A stretch of DNA of 55,570 nucleotides from Streptomyces sp. DI166 (GCF_900091315.1 NZ_FLSP01000055.1:1-55570), one strand, 5' to 3'. Positions 40,175 through 52,029 are shown, counted from the stretch's first letter. Made by a program: numbers and translations. The notes: generated by a model not told the origin, from the letters alone.

Positions 40175-41031
40175 TTGACTGCTCCCGCTGTCAGTCCGGC
40201 GACGAGATAGCGCTGGAGCAGCAGGAACCCGGCGACGACGGGCAGGCTGACGACGAGTGAGGCGGCCATGATCTGGTTCCAGTACACGTCGTTCTGGGTG
40301 GAGTAGCCCTGGAGCCCGACGGCCAGGGTGCGGGTGGTGTCGTTGGTCATGACGGAGGCGAAGAGGACTTCTCCCCAGGCGGTCATGAAGGCGTAGACGG
40401 CGACGGCGACGATGCCGGGGATCGCGGCGGGCACCACGACCCGGAACAGCGCGCCGAGCGGCCCGCAGCCGTCGACCTTCGCCGCCTCGTCCAGGTCCCT
40501 GGGCACCGAGTCGAAGTACCCGATCAGCATCCAGATGGAGAACGGCAGCGAGAAGGTCAGATACGTGATGATCAGGCCGCCGCGGGAGCCGAACAGGGCG
40601 ATGCCGGTGGCGTTGCCGATGTTGACGTAGATGAGGAACAGCGGCAGCAGGAACAGGATGCCCGGGAACATCTGGGTGGACAGCACGGTGACCGTGAAGA
40701 CGCGCTTGCCGCGGAAGTTGTAGCGGCTGACCGCGTATGCCGCGAAGACGGCGATGGTCACCGAGCAGACGGTCGCCGCGCCCGCCACGATCAGCGAGTT
40801 GACGAAGTAGTCGGCGAGCGGGACGGTCTCCCAGATGTCGAAGTACGGCCGGACGGTGAGCCCGGAGGGCAGCCAGGTGAACTTGCCCGACACGTCCTCA
40901 AGGGGCTTCAGCGAGCTGGAGATCATCACGTAGACGGGCAGCAGTACGAAGCCCGTCAGCAGGGTGAGGAAGATTCGCCGGCTCCACAGGAAGGACTGCG
41001 GGGCGGCCATCGGTGAACGGGGCTCAGCCAT
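40171..41031 (-). CDS. Carbohydrate ABC transporter permease (MalG/CUT1), 286 aa
   Basis: Six-helix permease. The EAA loop is EAAKVDGCGPLGALFRVVVPAAIPGIVAV, with conserved Gly as in CUT1 family partners. KRVFTVTVLSTQMFPGILFLLPLFLIY is the usual mid-region. The ATG overlaps the MalF-type stop by 8 bp (ATGGCTGA). It works with the other permease; a cytoplasmic ATPase is missing and is probably supplied by a shared MsiK-type protein elsewhere. Confidence 0.95.
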
Positions 41032-42040
41032 CGGTGGCCTTCCTTCCGCGGGAGGTGAGCGCGAGGTAGACGCCGGTCACCAGGAGCAGGAACAGCAGGA
41101 GGAGCACCGACATGGCGGAGCCGGTGCCGAAGTTCCAGGTCTGGAACGACGACTGGTAGATGTGCAGCGAGATCAGGTCCGCCGACTCCGGCGCCGCCTT
41201 GCCGAACAGCACGAACGGCGTGTTGAAGTCGTTGAACGTCCACAGGAACAGCACCAGCACGAGCACCTGGTTGACCGGGCGCAGCGACGGCATGGTGATC
41301 CGGCGGATCTGCTGCCAGATCCCGGCGCCGTCGAGGGCGGCGGCCTCGTACATCTCGCGCGGGATGTTCTGCAGCCCGGCCATGATGATGAGGAAGGCGA
41401 ACGGCCAGCCCTTCCACACCGAGACGATCAGCAGGGTGAAGAAGGCGTTGTCGCCGATGAGCCAGAAGGGCGGTGAATCGGTCAGCCCGAGCTGGTCGTG
41501 GATGACGTGGTTCACCAGGCCGTTGTCGCGCTGGAACATGAACGCCCAGGTGATGACGGCGGCGTAGACGGGCAGCGCGTACGGGACCAGGAAGATGGTG
41601 CGCAGCAGGCCCCGGCCGCGGAAGGACTCCTGGAGGAAGATCGCCGCGGCGGCGCCGAGCAGCCAGCACAGGCCGACCGAGAGCACGGTGAACAGACAGG
41701 TCGTGAAGAACGACTTGAGCAGGGCCTCGCCGACGGGGGCGTCGAAGTCGACGGCGATCTCGTAGTTGCCCAGGCCGTTCCAGGGCGCGGTGGTCCAGTC
41801 CCGGATGTAGAACTGGGTGAGCTCCCGGAAGCTGACCACGATGCCGATGACCATCGGCACCAGGTGGACGAGGAGTTCGAGGAGGAGGGCGGGCAGGAGG
41901 AGCAGGTACGGCAGGGACACGCGGCGCAGCCACCCGGGGCGGCGCTTCTTGGGCGCCGCACCGGGGTCCTGCTTCTGAGCGGTCCGCTCGACCGTGCCGT
42001 AGGCAGCGGTGGTGGTCATGGTGGTGGAGTCCGTCGTCAC
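41024..42040 (-). CDS. Carbohydrate ABC transporter permease (MalF/CUT1), 338 aa
   Basis: Six-helix permease with an N-terminal cytoplasmic tail of about 40 residues. The EAA loop reads EAAALDGAGIWQQIRRITMPSLRPV. I use GTG 42040, which overlaps the binding-protein stop as GTGA, the same coupling used before the beta-glucosidase gene; ATG 42019 is an in-frame alternative. It pairs with the MalG-type permease downstream to form the channel. Confidence 0.93.
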   Translation of the reverse strand: MTTDSTTMTTTAAYGTVERTAQKQDPGAAPKKRRPGWLRRVSLPYLLLLPALLLELLVHLVPMVIGIVVSFRELTQFYIRDWTTAPWNGLGNYEIAVDFDAPVGEALLKSFFTTCLFTVLSVGLCWLLGAAAAIFLQESFRGRGLLRTIFLVPYALPVYAAVITWAFMFQRDNGLVNHVIHDQLGLTDSPPFWLIGDNAFFTLLIVSVWKGWPFAFLIIMAGLQNIPREMYEAAALDGAGIWQQIRRITMPSLRPVNQVLVLVLFLWTFNDFNTPFVLFGKAAPESADLISLHIYQSSFQTWNFGTGSAMSVLLLLFLLLVTGVYLALTSRGRKATDG

Positions 42041-43356
42041 GAGGTGGACATCTGCTGCTCGGCCTTCTCCAGCTTGGCCCGCACTGATTCGGTGGTGACC
42101 TTGCGTCCGGCGGCGGCGTCGGCGAACAGTTCCTTCACGGCGGTGCCCACGACGGTCTCGAACTGCGACTCCTCGGGGACCTGGGGCAGTGCGGTGGCGC
42201 TGGTGGCGAGGGTGTCGCGCAGGACCTTGAGCGCCGGGGAGTCGAAGGCGGGGTCCTCCTGGGCGGACTTGACCGGCGGGATGGAGCCGTAGGCGCTGTT
42301 GAGGATCTTCTGCTCCTCGTCGCTGGTCATGAACTTCACGAACTTCTTGGCGCCGTCGATGTTCTTGGTGTTCTTGAAGACGGCCATGTTGATGCCGGCG
42401 ACCATGGAGTTGGTGTTCGTGCCCGTGCCGGGGGTGCCGGACTGGACGGGGGCGGGGGCGACTCCCCACTCGTCCTCGTTCATGCCGAGGGACTTGAACG
42501 TGGCCGAGGCGGTCTGCCAGAGCACCATCGCCGTCTTGTCCTTGGCGAAGTCGCTCAGTGACTGGTTCTGGGCGTACTCGGCGTTGCCCGGGGCGATGAT
42601 CTTGTCCTTGGCCATGAAGTCGACGTACTGCTTCACGGCGGCGACCGCGCCGTCGGAGGTGAAGTCGGCCTTGCCGTCGGGGGTGAAGAAGTCGGCGCCG
42701 TGCTGCTTGCCGAGGACGAACACCTGGTGGATGTTGTTGGAGAGGTTCGAACCCTCCGCGCCGAGCGCCCACTTGCCGTTCTTCGAGAGCTTCTCGCCGA
42801 CGTCGGTCAGCTCCGACCAGGTGGCCGGGGGCTTCTCGATGCCCGCGTCGGCGAACATCTTCTTGTTGTAGTAGAGGGCGTAGGCCATGGAGTACAGCGG
42901 GACGGCGGCCGGGTCCTGTCCCTGGGTGCCGGTGGAGCCGAGCGCGGAGTCCACGAAGCGGTCCTTGCCGCCGATGGCCTCGAAGTTCTTCGCGTCCCAC
43001 GGCAGCAGGGCGCCGGTGGCCTGGAGGGAGGCGCTCCAGGTGTTGCCTATGTTCAGCACGTCCGGACCCTGGCCGGAGGTGGTGGCGGTGAGGATACGGT
43101 TGAGCAGGTCCGACCAGGGCACGACCTCCAGCTTGACCTTGATGCCGGTCTCCTTCTCGAACTTGTCGAGCTCGGGCTGGAGGACCTTCTTGTCGACCTC
43201 CAGGCTGGCGCCCTGGTTGGAGGCCCAGTACGTGAGGGTCTTGGGCTGCTCGTTGGAGCCGCCCTCCGAGCCGGTCGACCCGCCGCCGCAGGCAGCCGAG
43301 GCGAGGACGAGCGAGAGGGTTACGGCTGCGATGGATGCGACTCTGCTTCTGCGCAT
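42037..43356 (-). CDS. Sugar ABC transporter substrate-binding lipoprotein, 439 aa
   Basis: Extracellular receptor for a beta-linked sugar. The signal peptide (MRRSRVASIAAVTLSLVLA) ends at a lipobox SAAC with the modified Cys at about residue 23. The mature protein follows the SBP_bac_1 pattern: LTYWASNQGASLEVDKKVLQP, GPDVLNIGNTWSASLQATGALLPW, and a MAYALYYNKKMFADAGIEKPPATWSELT hinge region. The first gene of the operon, it is divergent from the ROK regulator and probably repressed by it. The exact sugar is not known; a beta-glucoside is inferred from the GH1 gene. Confidence 0.94.
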   Translation of the reverse strand: MRRSRVASIAAVTLSLVLASAACGGGSTGSEGGSNEQPKTLTYWASNQGASLEVDKKVLQPELDKFEKETGIKVKLEVVPWSDLLNRILTATTSGQGPDVLNIGNTWSASLQATGALLPWDAKNFEAIGGKDRFVDSALGSTGTQGQDPAAVPLYSMAYALYYNKKMFADAGIEKPPATWSELTDVGEKLSKNGKWALGAEGSNLSNNIHQVFVLGKQHGADFFTPDGKADFTSDGAVAAVKQYVDFMAKDKIIAPGNAEYAQNQSLSDFAKDKTAMVLWQTASATFKSLGMNEDEWGVAPAPVQSGTPGTGTNTNSMVAGINMAVFKNTKNIDGAKKFVKFMTSDEEQKILNSAYGSIPPVKSAQEDPAFDSPALKVLRDTLATSATALPQVPEESQFETVVGTAVKELFADAAAGRKVTTESVRAKLEKAEQQMSTS

Positions 43357-43445
43357 GACTTCAGTAGGCCTTCCGGGAAGGAGCGACTGTCGTCCGCGGA
43401 GGGATCCGGAGCAGCGCCCCGCGTGCCGGTCCCGTACCCCCACGG

Positions 43446-43468
43446 CTTAATTTAGGACGTGAGTTAAG
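43446..43468. promoter_or_regulatory. Candidate ROK operator
   Basis: A 23-bp imperfect palindrome, CTTAATTTAGG / CGTGAGTTAAG around a central A, 8 of 11 positions symmetric. It is AT-rich and lies between the divergent SBP and ROK genes. On the minus strand it sits just downstream of a TTGACG -35 (43474-43469); on the plus strand a TAAGAT -10 (43477-43482) follows. Confidence 0.6.
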
Positions 43469-43542
43469 CGTCAAGCTAAGATCGCGTCAAGAGCCCCGAC
43501 CCAGGTAGGTCGCGGCGGATTGCGACGAGACGAGGAGCAGAG

Positions 43543-44844
43543 GTGACAGTGCGCAGCGGCCGTACGGTACGTGACCTGCGGCGGGAGAACCGCACCGCAG
43601 TGCTGCAACGGCTGTACTTCGACGGACCGCTCAGCCGGTTCACACTCGGGCCCGCCACCGGGCTCAGCTCCGGCTCGGTGAGCAATGTCGTCGCGGAACT
43701 GATGGCGGAGGGGCTGGTCGAGGAGGCCGGCAGCGTCGACTCGGTCGGCGGCCGCCCGCGCACCCTGCTGCGGGTCAGCCCGCGCAGCGGGTACATGATC
43801 GGCATCGACGTGGGCGAGACCCGGGTGCGCGTGGAGCTGTTCGACCTGGCGCTCACCGAGCTGGCGCGGGTGGAGCGGCCGCTGGCGACCGGCGGACGGC
43901 GCGTGGACCGCTACGACGTCGATGTCATCGTGCGCCACCTGCGCGAGGGTATCGCCGAGGTGCTGGAGCGCTCCGGGACGGCGGCGCGGGACCTGATCGG
44001 GGTGGGCATCGGCGTTCCGGGCATAGTGGCGCGCACGCCCGAGGACGGCGCCATCGTGCACGGGCAGACCATCGGCTGGGACGCGGTGCCGCTGGAGCGG
44101 TACCTGCGGGAGTCGGGGCTGCTGCCGGAGACCGTGCCGTACTACGTCGACAACGGCGCCAAGACGCTCGGCCAGGCGGAGATGTGGTTCGGCGCCGGAC
44201 GCGGCGCGCAGAGCGCGGCAGTGGTGCTCTTCGGCTCCGGTGTGGGCGCCTGTGTGGTCTCCGCCGACATGGGGCCGGGGCGGGCCGTGGAGTGGGGCCA
44301 TCTGACGGTCCGGGTACGCGGGCGGCGCTGCCGCTGCGGCGCCCAGGGCTGTCTGGAGGCGTACGCGGGCGCGGAGGCGCTGCTGGAGCGGTGGGCGGAG
44401 GCGGGAGGGCACCCGCCCGCGGACGTGGACGAGGAGACGGCGCTGACCGCGATGCTCGCCGCCGCCTATCCGGCGGAGGGCGAGGCGGACGGGACGGCGC
44501 TGGCGATCCTGGAGGAGACCGCCGAGTACCTGGGGGCGGGCTTCTCCGACCTGATCAACCTCTTCCAGCCCGAGCGCATCCTGGTCGGCGGCTGGGCGGG
44601 GCTCCAGCTGGGCCGCCGCTTCCTGGACTCCGTACGGGCCCACGCGACCGCCTACTCGCTGCGGTACCCGGCCGGGCACGTCCGGATCGACCTGGGCACG
44701 CTGGGCCCGGACGCGGTGACGGTGGGCGCGGCGATCCTGCCGCTCGCGGACTTCTTCGCCCGGGGCGGGCGGCCCGTGGAGGCGGAGCCGAAGGAGCCGA
44801 ATCCGGCCTGGCAGGCCAACCTCCAGGACCGCGCCGCGCAGTGA
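43543..44844 (+). CDS. ROK-family transcriptional repressor, 433 aa
   Basis: Sugar-responsive repressor. The winged-helix domain (1-80) has RENRTAVLQRLYFDGPLSRFTLGPATGLSSGSVSNVVAELMAEGLV. The ROK kinase-like domain begins GYMIGIDVGETRVRVELFD. The zinc motif CRCGAQGCLEAYAG is intact, as is the sugar-site EWGHLTVRV. The start is GTG after GAGGAG. It is divergent from the importer operon, so it probably represses it until the sugar binds. Confidence 0.94.
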   Translation: MTVRSGRTVRDLRRENRTAVLQRLYFDGPLSRFTLGPATGLSSGSVSNVVAELMAEGLVEEAGSVDSVGGRPRTLLRVSPRSGYMIGIDVGETRVRVELFDLALTELARVERPLATGGRRVDRYDVDVIVRHLREGIAEVLERSGTAARDLIGVGIGVPGIVARTPEDGAIVHGQTIGWDAVPLERYLRESGLLPETVPYYVDNGAKTLGQAEMWFGAGRGAQSAAVVLFGSGVGACVVSADMGPGRAVEWGHLTVRVRGRRCRCGAQGCLEAYAGAEALLERWAEAGGHPPADVDEETALTAMLAAAYPAEGEADGTALAILEETAEYLGAGFSDLINLFQPERILVGGWAGLQLGRRFLDSVRAHATAYSLRYPAGHVRIDLGTLGPDAVTVGAAILPLADFFARGGRPVEAEPKEPNPAWQANLQDRAAQ

Positions 44845-44854
44845 GACGTGGTGG

Positions 44855-44892
44855 CCTCCGGGCCCGGCGCGTGCTCGCGCCGGGCCCGGAGG
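44855..44892. terminator. Bidirectional hairpin terminator
   Basis: Perfect 17-bp stem (44855-44871 with 44876-44892) and a TGCT loop, between the convergent ROK and beta-helix protein genes. Confidence 0.9.
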
Positions 44893-44899
44893 TGTCTGT

Positions 44900-47089
<2,190 letters not shown>

Positions 47090-47415
47090 GGCTGAACTCC
47101 TCGATACGAGTGAGGTGAACGGAAAGGAGCGCGCGCTCCGGTGAACCCTGCCGCCGTTCAACTATCGGGTCAATAACTCCGTCACGACTTTTCTTTCACC
47201 TTTCATTAAGTGAGGAGCGATCGATCATGTGAACCGAGGGACATCACATACGCGCCAATAGCGTTCGGAACGGGCGGGATGCGCCACCCCCAACGTCCGT
47301 ACAGCCAGGGCTACTTCACACAGCCGTCACAGGTCCTGCACGCGACGATCACTTCCGGTCGACCTGCCCGAGGCGGTGCAGACATCGGGACGAAGCGCCC
47401 CTAGCCTCCCGAGCC
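47090..47415. other. Divergent promoter region
   Basis: About 325 bp with no gene. An AT-rich patch (TTTTCTTTCACC and TTCATTAAG, about 47187-47210) is the likely promoter area for the beta-helix gene. For the plus-strand gene, CAGACA (47379-47384) with a 17-bp spacer and TAGCCT (47402-47407) ends eight bases before its ATG, so that mRNA may be leaderless. Confidence 0.5.
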
Positions 47416-47943
47416 ATGCGATCACCTCTGATGAGACGCCTCGGTCTCACCGCCGTCCTGGCTCTGCTGCTCGCCGCGTTCGGCCTGGCCCCCTCCGCGA
47501 GCGCCGCCGAACCGGCCCCGGCCGCCCTGTCGTTCAGCACCGACAGCGCGACGACCACGCCGGGCGGCACGGTGAACCTGTCGATGACTCTCACCAACAA
47601 CGCCACGTACGACATCTGGTTCGTCTACCAGACCATCGACCCGACGTGGCTCACCACGCAGCGCCCCGACCTGAAGTACAGCTTCACCTCCTGCTCGCTG
47701 GCCACGGCCGCGGGCGCCACGCCGTGCGCCGGCACCGGCCCGGCCAACCTCGGCGCGAACTACGGCACCACCGTCCCGCCCGGCCAGAGCCGCACCGTCA
47801 CCCTCACCCTGCAGATCGCCGAGGACTCCGGCTGCAACGGCAACATCGGCTTCTACTCCTACTTCTACGCCGAGTTCAGCGACAGCACGAGCGTCAGCGG
47901 CGGTCCGGTCTACACCCCCGAGACCCGGGTGCTGTGCGCCTGA
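47416..47943 (+). CDS. Small secreted protein of unknown function, 175 aa
   Basis: A signal peptide ends about residue 31 (SASA-AEP). The mature protein looks like an immunoglobulin-like beta sandwich: TPGGTVNLSMTLTNNATYDIWFVY and TTVPPGQSRTVTLTLQIAED. Its Cys residues probably form disulfides. It has no ribosome binding site. A hairpin terminator follows at 48012-48040. I do not recognise the family; a wall-associated or carbohydrate-related role is a guess from the neighbours. Confidence 0.82.
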   Translation: MRSPLMRRLGLTAVLALLLAAFGLAPSASAAEPAPAALSFSTDSATTTPGGTVNLSMTLTNNATYDIWFVYQTIDPTWLTTQRPDLKYSFTSCSLATAAGATPCAGTGPANLGANYGTTVPPGQSRTVTLTLQIAEDSGCNGNIGFYSYFYAEFSDSTSVSGGPVYTPETRVLCA

Positions 47944-48011
47944 CGAGCCGCGGCTGACCTGAAACCGGTCTGTGGCCTGCTTCCCCGCGTGGTCCAGACC
48001 TCCGGAAGAAA

Positions 48012-48040
48012 CACCGGCGGGCCGACCCGGCCCGCCGGTG
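48012..48040 (+). terminator. Hairpin terminator
   Basis: Perfect 12-bp stem CACCGGCGGGCC / GGCCCGCCGGTG with a 5-nt loop, 69 bp after the stop of the small secreted protein gene. Confidence 0.85.
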
Positions 48041-48328
48041 CCTTCATCAGGCCCCCGACCTGCACACAAAGCGTTTCGCGCCCCGGCCGCACCACCCCCT
48101 CGGCCCGGCCTTGGCGTGACAAGTCCGGGTCGATCACGACCTGTTGGACACCTACGCTTTTCCGTCATGTTTCGCTAGATGACCACGAAAGCTACACAGA
48201 GACTCCACTATGTGACACGACGGATGCGTGAACGACCGGCTACTGAGGGGGGCACGGCGTCGCGCAAGGGGGTGTGTCCGCTCAGTGCGAGCTGTGCCCA
48301 CCCCTGCCCGGGGAGGGGACAAAACCGC
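48041..48328 (+). promoter_or_regulatory. Leader and promoter region of the exopolysaccharide locus
   Basis: No gene is evident in this 288-bp stretch. GC-rich inverted pieces (GGGGTG 48269-48274, CACCCC 48299-48304) and GGGGAGGGG (ribosome binding site region) precede the ATG at 48329. The leader may be structured, but I could not match it to a known c-di-GMP or c-di-AMP riboswitch. Confidence 0.4.
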
Positions 48329-50443
48329 ATGAAGCGGAAGTTTCACACCAGCGCGCTGATAGCGGGCGCGCTCATCGCCGCGATCGGCCTGCCCGCCGGA
48401 GCGGCACACGCCGACACCACGCCCCGCATCGATCTGCGGGTCCTGGTCGTCAGCGACGGCGGCCCGTCGACGGACGCGATCGCCGCCGAACTGGACGTGG
48501 CGGGAACCCCGTACACCGAGATCGACCTCACCGAGGCGGACCGCCCGGTGATCGACGCCGATCTGCTCGCGGACACCGTCGACGGACGGCCCCGGGCCAA
48601 GTACCAGGCGGTCGTACTGCCCAGCGACAACCCGTTCCCCGCCGGATCGCCCGAGATGGCGGCCCTGGTCGACTACGAGCGCACCTACGACGTCCCGCAG
48701 GTCGACGCCTACACCTACGCACGCCCCGAGGCCGGGCTGAAGTACCCCATCGAGGGCGGGTACGCCGGAAGCGTCGACGGGGTCCGGGCCAAGGTCACCG
48801 CGGCCGGGAAGGCCGGTCCCTTCGGCTACCTCCAGGACGAGGTCCCCTTCGAGGACAACTCCCCCACCGTCGGCGAGAGTTACGCCTACCTCTCCACGCC
48901 CGTCACGGGCGCCGACTTCACCACCTACGTCGACGCCGCGATACCGGGGACCACCAAGCGCGGCTCCCTCGTCGGCGAGTACCGGCACGACGGGCGGCGC
49001 GAACTGGTCGTCACGTTTGTGTACAACCAGTACCAGCAGCAGTTCCGGCTGCTGGCCCGCGGGATCGTGGAGTGGATGACCGGCGGGATCCACCTGGGCG
49101 CCTCCCGCAATTACTTCTCCGTCCACGTCGACGACGTCTTCGCCGCCGACGACCGCTGGAACACCGAGCTGAACTGCACCCCCGGTGACGTCGACTGTCC
49201 CGACGGCGCGGGCACACCTGACCCGATCCGGATGACACCCCAGGACGTCACCTACGCCGCCGACTGGCAGGCGAGCCGGAACTTCACCCTGGACATGGCC
49301 TACAACGGCGCCGGAAGCGTCGAGCACCGCCAGGACAACGGCGGCGCCGACCCGCTCGCGGACGAGTTCATCGCCGAGCGCGACGAGTTCCGCTGGATCA
49401 ACCACACCTACACGCACGCCTTCCTCGGCTGCGAGCAGGACACCAGCGTGGTGCCGTGGCGCTGTGCCACCGAGGCCGACGGCAGTGTGCGCTGGGTCAG
49501 CCGGAACGCCATCGTCGACGAGATCGCCACCAACCGGGTCTGGGGCGAGCAGTCCGGACTGCCCCTGCACAACGACGAGTTGGTCACCGGTGAGCACTCG
49601 GGCATGAAGGTGCTGCCGCAGCAGACCGCCGACAACCCCAACCTGGCTCTCGCCCTCGCGGACACCGACATCAGCTGGCTCGCCTCGGACAACTCCCGCG
49701 AACCGCAGCAGCGCCAGGTCGGGCCGTCCATCACCGTGCCGCGCTACCCGATGAACGTCTTCTACAACGCGGGCCGGGCCGCCGAGCAGGTCGACGAGTA
49801 CAACTGGATCTACACCGCCCGCGCCCAGGGCGGCAGCGGCATCTGCGAGGACAACCCGGCGACCTCCACCTGCCTCGACGAGCCGCTGGACACCGCCACC
49901 GGTTACGCCGACTACATCGTGCCGCTGGAGATCCGCACCGCTCTCGGCCACGTCCTCGCCGGCGACCCGCGCCCGCACTTCATCCACCAGTCCAACCTCG
50001 CCGAGGACCGTATCGCCTACCCGGTCCTCAACGGCGTCCTGGACACCTACGCGGCCCTGTTCACCGCCGACACGCCCGTGGTGAACCCGCGCATGAAGGA
50101 CATCGGCGTCGAGCTCCAGCGCCGCGCCGACTGGCGGGCCGCGCTGAACGACGGGCAGGTCACGGCCTACCGGATCGGTGACACGGTCACCGTCGAGGCC
50201 CCGGACGGGGTCGCGGTCGCCGCCACCATGCCCACCGGCACCACCCTGGCGGGCGCCGCCTTCGGCGAGGCCTACGCGGGCGCCCGGTCCGGGTGGACGC
50301 CGTCCACGGGGGCGCCGCTCACCCTGGGCCTGCCCTCCTCCGCGGTCCCCGCCGCGATCCCGGGCACCGGCCCGGCCGCGGTCCCGGAGCCGGCGCCGAA
50401 GACGCGCGTCCCGGCGGAGGTCCGCGAGCCCTCGACGGCCTGA
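48329..50443 (+). CDS. Secreted polysaccharide deacetylase-like protein (Agd3/CE18-like), 704 aa
   Basis: A signal peptide (MKRKFHTSALI onward, ending AHA-DT) directs secretion. The N-terminal part (RVLVVSDGGPSTDAIAAEL) looks like an alpha/beta domain. The central part has SVHVDDVF with Asp268-Asp269 and NHTYTH with His359 and His363 (HxxxH), the metal-site layout of NodB-type deacetylases. A late HFIHQSN (His550, His553) is also polar and conserved-looking. Size and order resemble the fungal galactosaminogalactan deacetylase Agd3 (CE18), whose relatives occur in bacteria. GGGGAGGGG precedes the ATG. It begins an apparent exopolysaccharide locus. Confidence 0.78.
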   Translation: MKRKFHTSALIAGALIAAIGLPAGAAHADTTPRIDLRVLVVSDGGPSTDAIAAELDVAGTPYTEIDLTEADRPVIDADLLADTVDGRPRAKYQAVVLPSDNPFPAGSPEMAALVDYERTYDVPQVDAYTYARPEAGLKYPIEGGYAGSVDGVRAKVTAAGKAGPFGYLQDEVPFEDNSPTVGESYAYLSTPVTGADFTTYVDAAIPGTTKRGSLVGEYRHDGRRELVVTFVYNQYQQQFRLLARGIVEWMTGGIHLGASRNYFSVHVDDVFAADDRWNTELNCTPGDVDCPDGAGTPDPIRMTPQDVTYAADWQASRNFTLDMAYNGAGSVEHRQDNGGADPLADEFIAERDEFRWINHTYTHAFLGCEQDTSVVPWRCATEADGSVRWVSRNAIVDEIATNRVWGEQSGLPLHNDELVTGEHSGMKVLPQQTADNPNLALALADTDISWLASDNSREPQQRQVGPSITVPRYPMNVFYNAGRAAEQVDEYNWIYTARAQGGSGICEDNPATSTCLDEPLDTATGYADYIVPLEIRTALGHVLAGDPRPHFIHQSNLAEDRIAYPVLNGVLDTYAALFTADTPVVNPRMKDIGVELQRRADWRAALNDGQVTAYRIGDTVTVEAPDGVAVAATMPTGTTLAGAAFGEAYAGARSGWTPSTGAPLTLGLPSSAVPAAIPGTGPAAVPEPAPKTRVPAEVREPSTA

Positions 50444-50526
50444 GCCGCGCACGACCCGAGGTCCCGGCCGCCCGTGTGCGGCCGGGACCGGCACGACCAC
50501 TCTCACCTCGGCCGTGGAGCACATCG

Positions 50527-52029
50527 ATGCACGATCCCCGCGGCGCGCGCCGCTCGGACGCGACGCGCGTCACTCTGCTCACCGAAGGCACCTACCCGCA
50601 CAGCCACGGAGGCGTCAGCGTCTGGTGCGACCAGCTCGTCACCGGCATGCCCGACGTGGCCTTCGACGTCATCGCCGTCACCGGAACCGGCCACGAGCCG
50701 GTGGTGTGGGAGCTGCCCTCCCATGTCACCGGGGTCCGGTCCGTACCGATGTGGGGCGCACCGCCCGAAGGCGAGCCGCCCAAGGGCCGCGCCCGCCGTC
50801 AACTCGCCCGCGCCTACGAGCGGTTCCTGACCGCGCTGCTGGACCCCTGCGCCGAGGACGACTTCGCCCCTGGCCTGTACACGATGGCGCGGGCCGCGGA
50901 GGAGGGCACGCTCAGCCCTTTTCTGCGCGGTGACCGTGCGGTGTCGGTGCTGGCCTCCGTGTGGAACCGCCCGGGTCTCCAGGTCCGCGAGGCCCGCCCC
51001 ACGCTGCACGACGCGCTCACCGCCACCGCGCTGCTGGAGCACGCCCTGCGCCCGCTGACCGCCCCGCTGCCCACCGACGGGGTCACCCACGCGGTGAGCG
51101 GCGGTGTCGCGGTGCTGCCGGGCCTGGCCGCTCGGGAACGGCACGGCGTTCCGCTGCTGCTCACCGAGCACGGCGTCTATCTGCGCGAGCGCTACCTCGG
51201 CTACCGCACCGCCCCCTACCGCTGGCCGGTGAAGGCCGTCGTGCTGGGCTTCTTCCGGCTGCTGGCCGAGGAAACGTACCGCCGGGCGGCCCTGATCACC
51301 CCGGGCAACCGCTACAACCGGCTGTGGGAGGAGCAGGGCGGGGCCGCGCCGGAGGCCATCCGGACCGTGTACAACGGCGTCGACCCGGCGGCCTTCCCGC
51401 CCGCCGGGCCGGAACCGGAGACCCTCACCATGAGCTGGGCCGGCCGGGTCGACCCGATCAAGGACCTGGAGACGCTCATCCGGGCCTTCGCCCTCGTCCG
51501 CGCGCAACTGCCCCACGTACGGCTGCGGTTGTTCGGCGGCACCCCGCGCGGTGGCGAGGCCTACCGGGAGCGCTGCGAGGCGCTGGCCGCCGAGCTGGGG
51601 CACGCGGACGCCGTGACGTTCGAGGGACGGGTGGACGACATCAAGGACGCCTATGCCGCGGGGACGATCGTGATGCTCTCCAGCATCAGCGAGGGCTTTC
51701 CGTTCACGCTGATCGAGGCGATGTCGTGCGGGCGGGCCACCGTGTCCACCGATGTGGGCGGGGTGCGCGAGGCCGTCGGCGACATGGGGCTCGTGGTGCC
51801 GCCGCGGGACCCGGCCGCGATGGCCGCCGCCGCGCTGGAGCTGCTCGGCGACCCGGTGCGGCGGGCGGCGATGGGCGAGGGGGCGCGGCTGCGGGTGATC
51901 GAGCAGTTCACCCTGCGCCGGACCATCGACACCTTCCGCGACATCTACCAGGAACTGCCGAGAACGGGCGGGGTGCCGGCGCCGGAGCCCGTGTGGCGTC
52001 CCGAGCCGGCGAGGAGCCTCGCCATATGA
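50527..52029 (+). CDS. GT4 glycosyltransferase, PelF-like (DUF3492), 500 aa
   Basis: Cytoplasmic retaining glycosyltransferase. The N-terminus VTLLTEGTYPHSHGGVSVWCDQLV is the DUF3492 signature of PelF, the polymerising enzyme of Pel polysaccharide. The C-terminal Rossmann domain has VYNGVDPAAFPP, GRVDPIKDLETLIRAFA and the EX7E motif EGFPFTLIE (Glu389, Glu397). The ATG at 50527 follows the deacetylase gene by 83 bp. Its stop overlaps the membrane-protein start (ATGA). In Pel, PelF works with membrane partners to polymerise sugar nucleotides; that role is inferred here. Confidence 0.88.
   Translation: MHDPRGARRSDATRVTLLTEGTYPHSHGGVSVWCDQLVTGMPDVAFDVIAVTGTGHEPVVWELPSHVTGVRSVPMWGAPPEGEPPKGRARRQLARAYERFLTALLDPCAEDDFAPGLYTMARAAEEGTLSPFLRGDRAVSVLASVWNRPGLQVREARPTLHDALTATALLEHALRPLTAPLPTDGVTHAVSGGVAVLPGLAARERHGVPLLLTEHGVYLRERYLGYRTAPYRWPVKAVVLGFFRLLAEETYRRAALITPGNRYNRLWEEQGGAAPEAIRTVYNGVDPAAFPPAGPEPETLTMSWAGRVDPIKDLETLIRAFALVRAQLPHVRLRLFGGTPRGGEAYRERCEALAAELGHADAVTFEGRVDDIKDAYAAGTIVMLSSISEGFPFTLIEAMSCGRATVSTDVGGVREAVGDMGLVVPPRDPAAMAAAALELLGDPVRRAAMGEGARLRVIEQFTLRRTIDTFRDIYQELPRTGGVPAPEPVWRPEPARSLAI

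Noticed and set aside
43370..43542. CebR-type operator (TGGGAGCGCTCCCA) before the sugar importer
   Set aside because: The sequence is absent, and the divergent regulator is ROK, not LacI. The system is therefore not the classical cebEFG-bglC locus.
48225..48328. c-di-GMP (GEMM) or c-di-AMP (ydaO) riboswitch ahead of the exopolysaccharide locus
   Set aside because: The leader is GC-rich with some pairing, but I could not find the conserved core sequences of either class.
48150..50524. 790-codon open frame antisense to the deacetylase-like gene
   Set aside because: Composition is Val/Gly/Asp/Arg-rich with no domain pattern, and it mirrors the codon structure of the plus-strand gene, which has a signal peptide and motifs.
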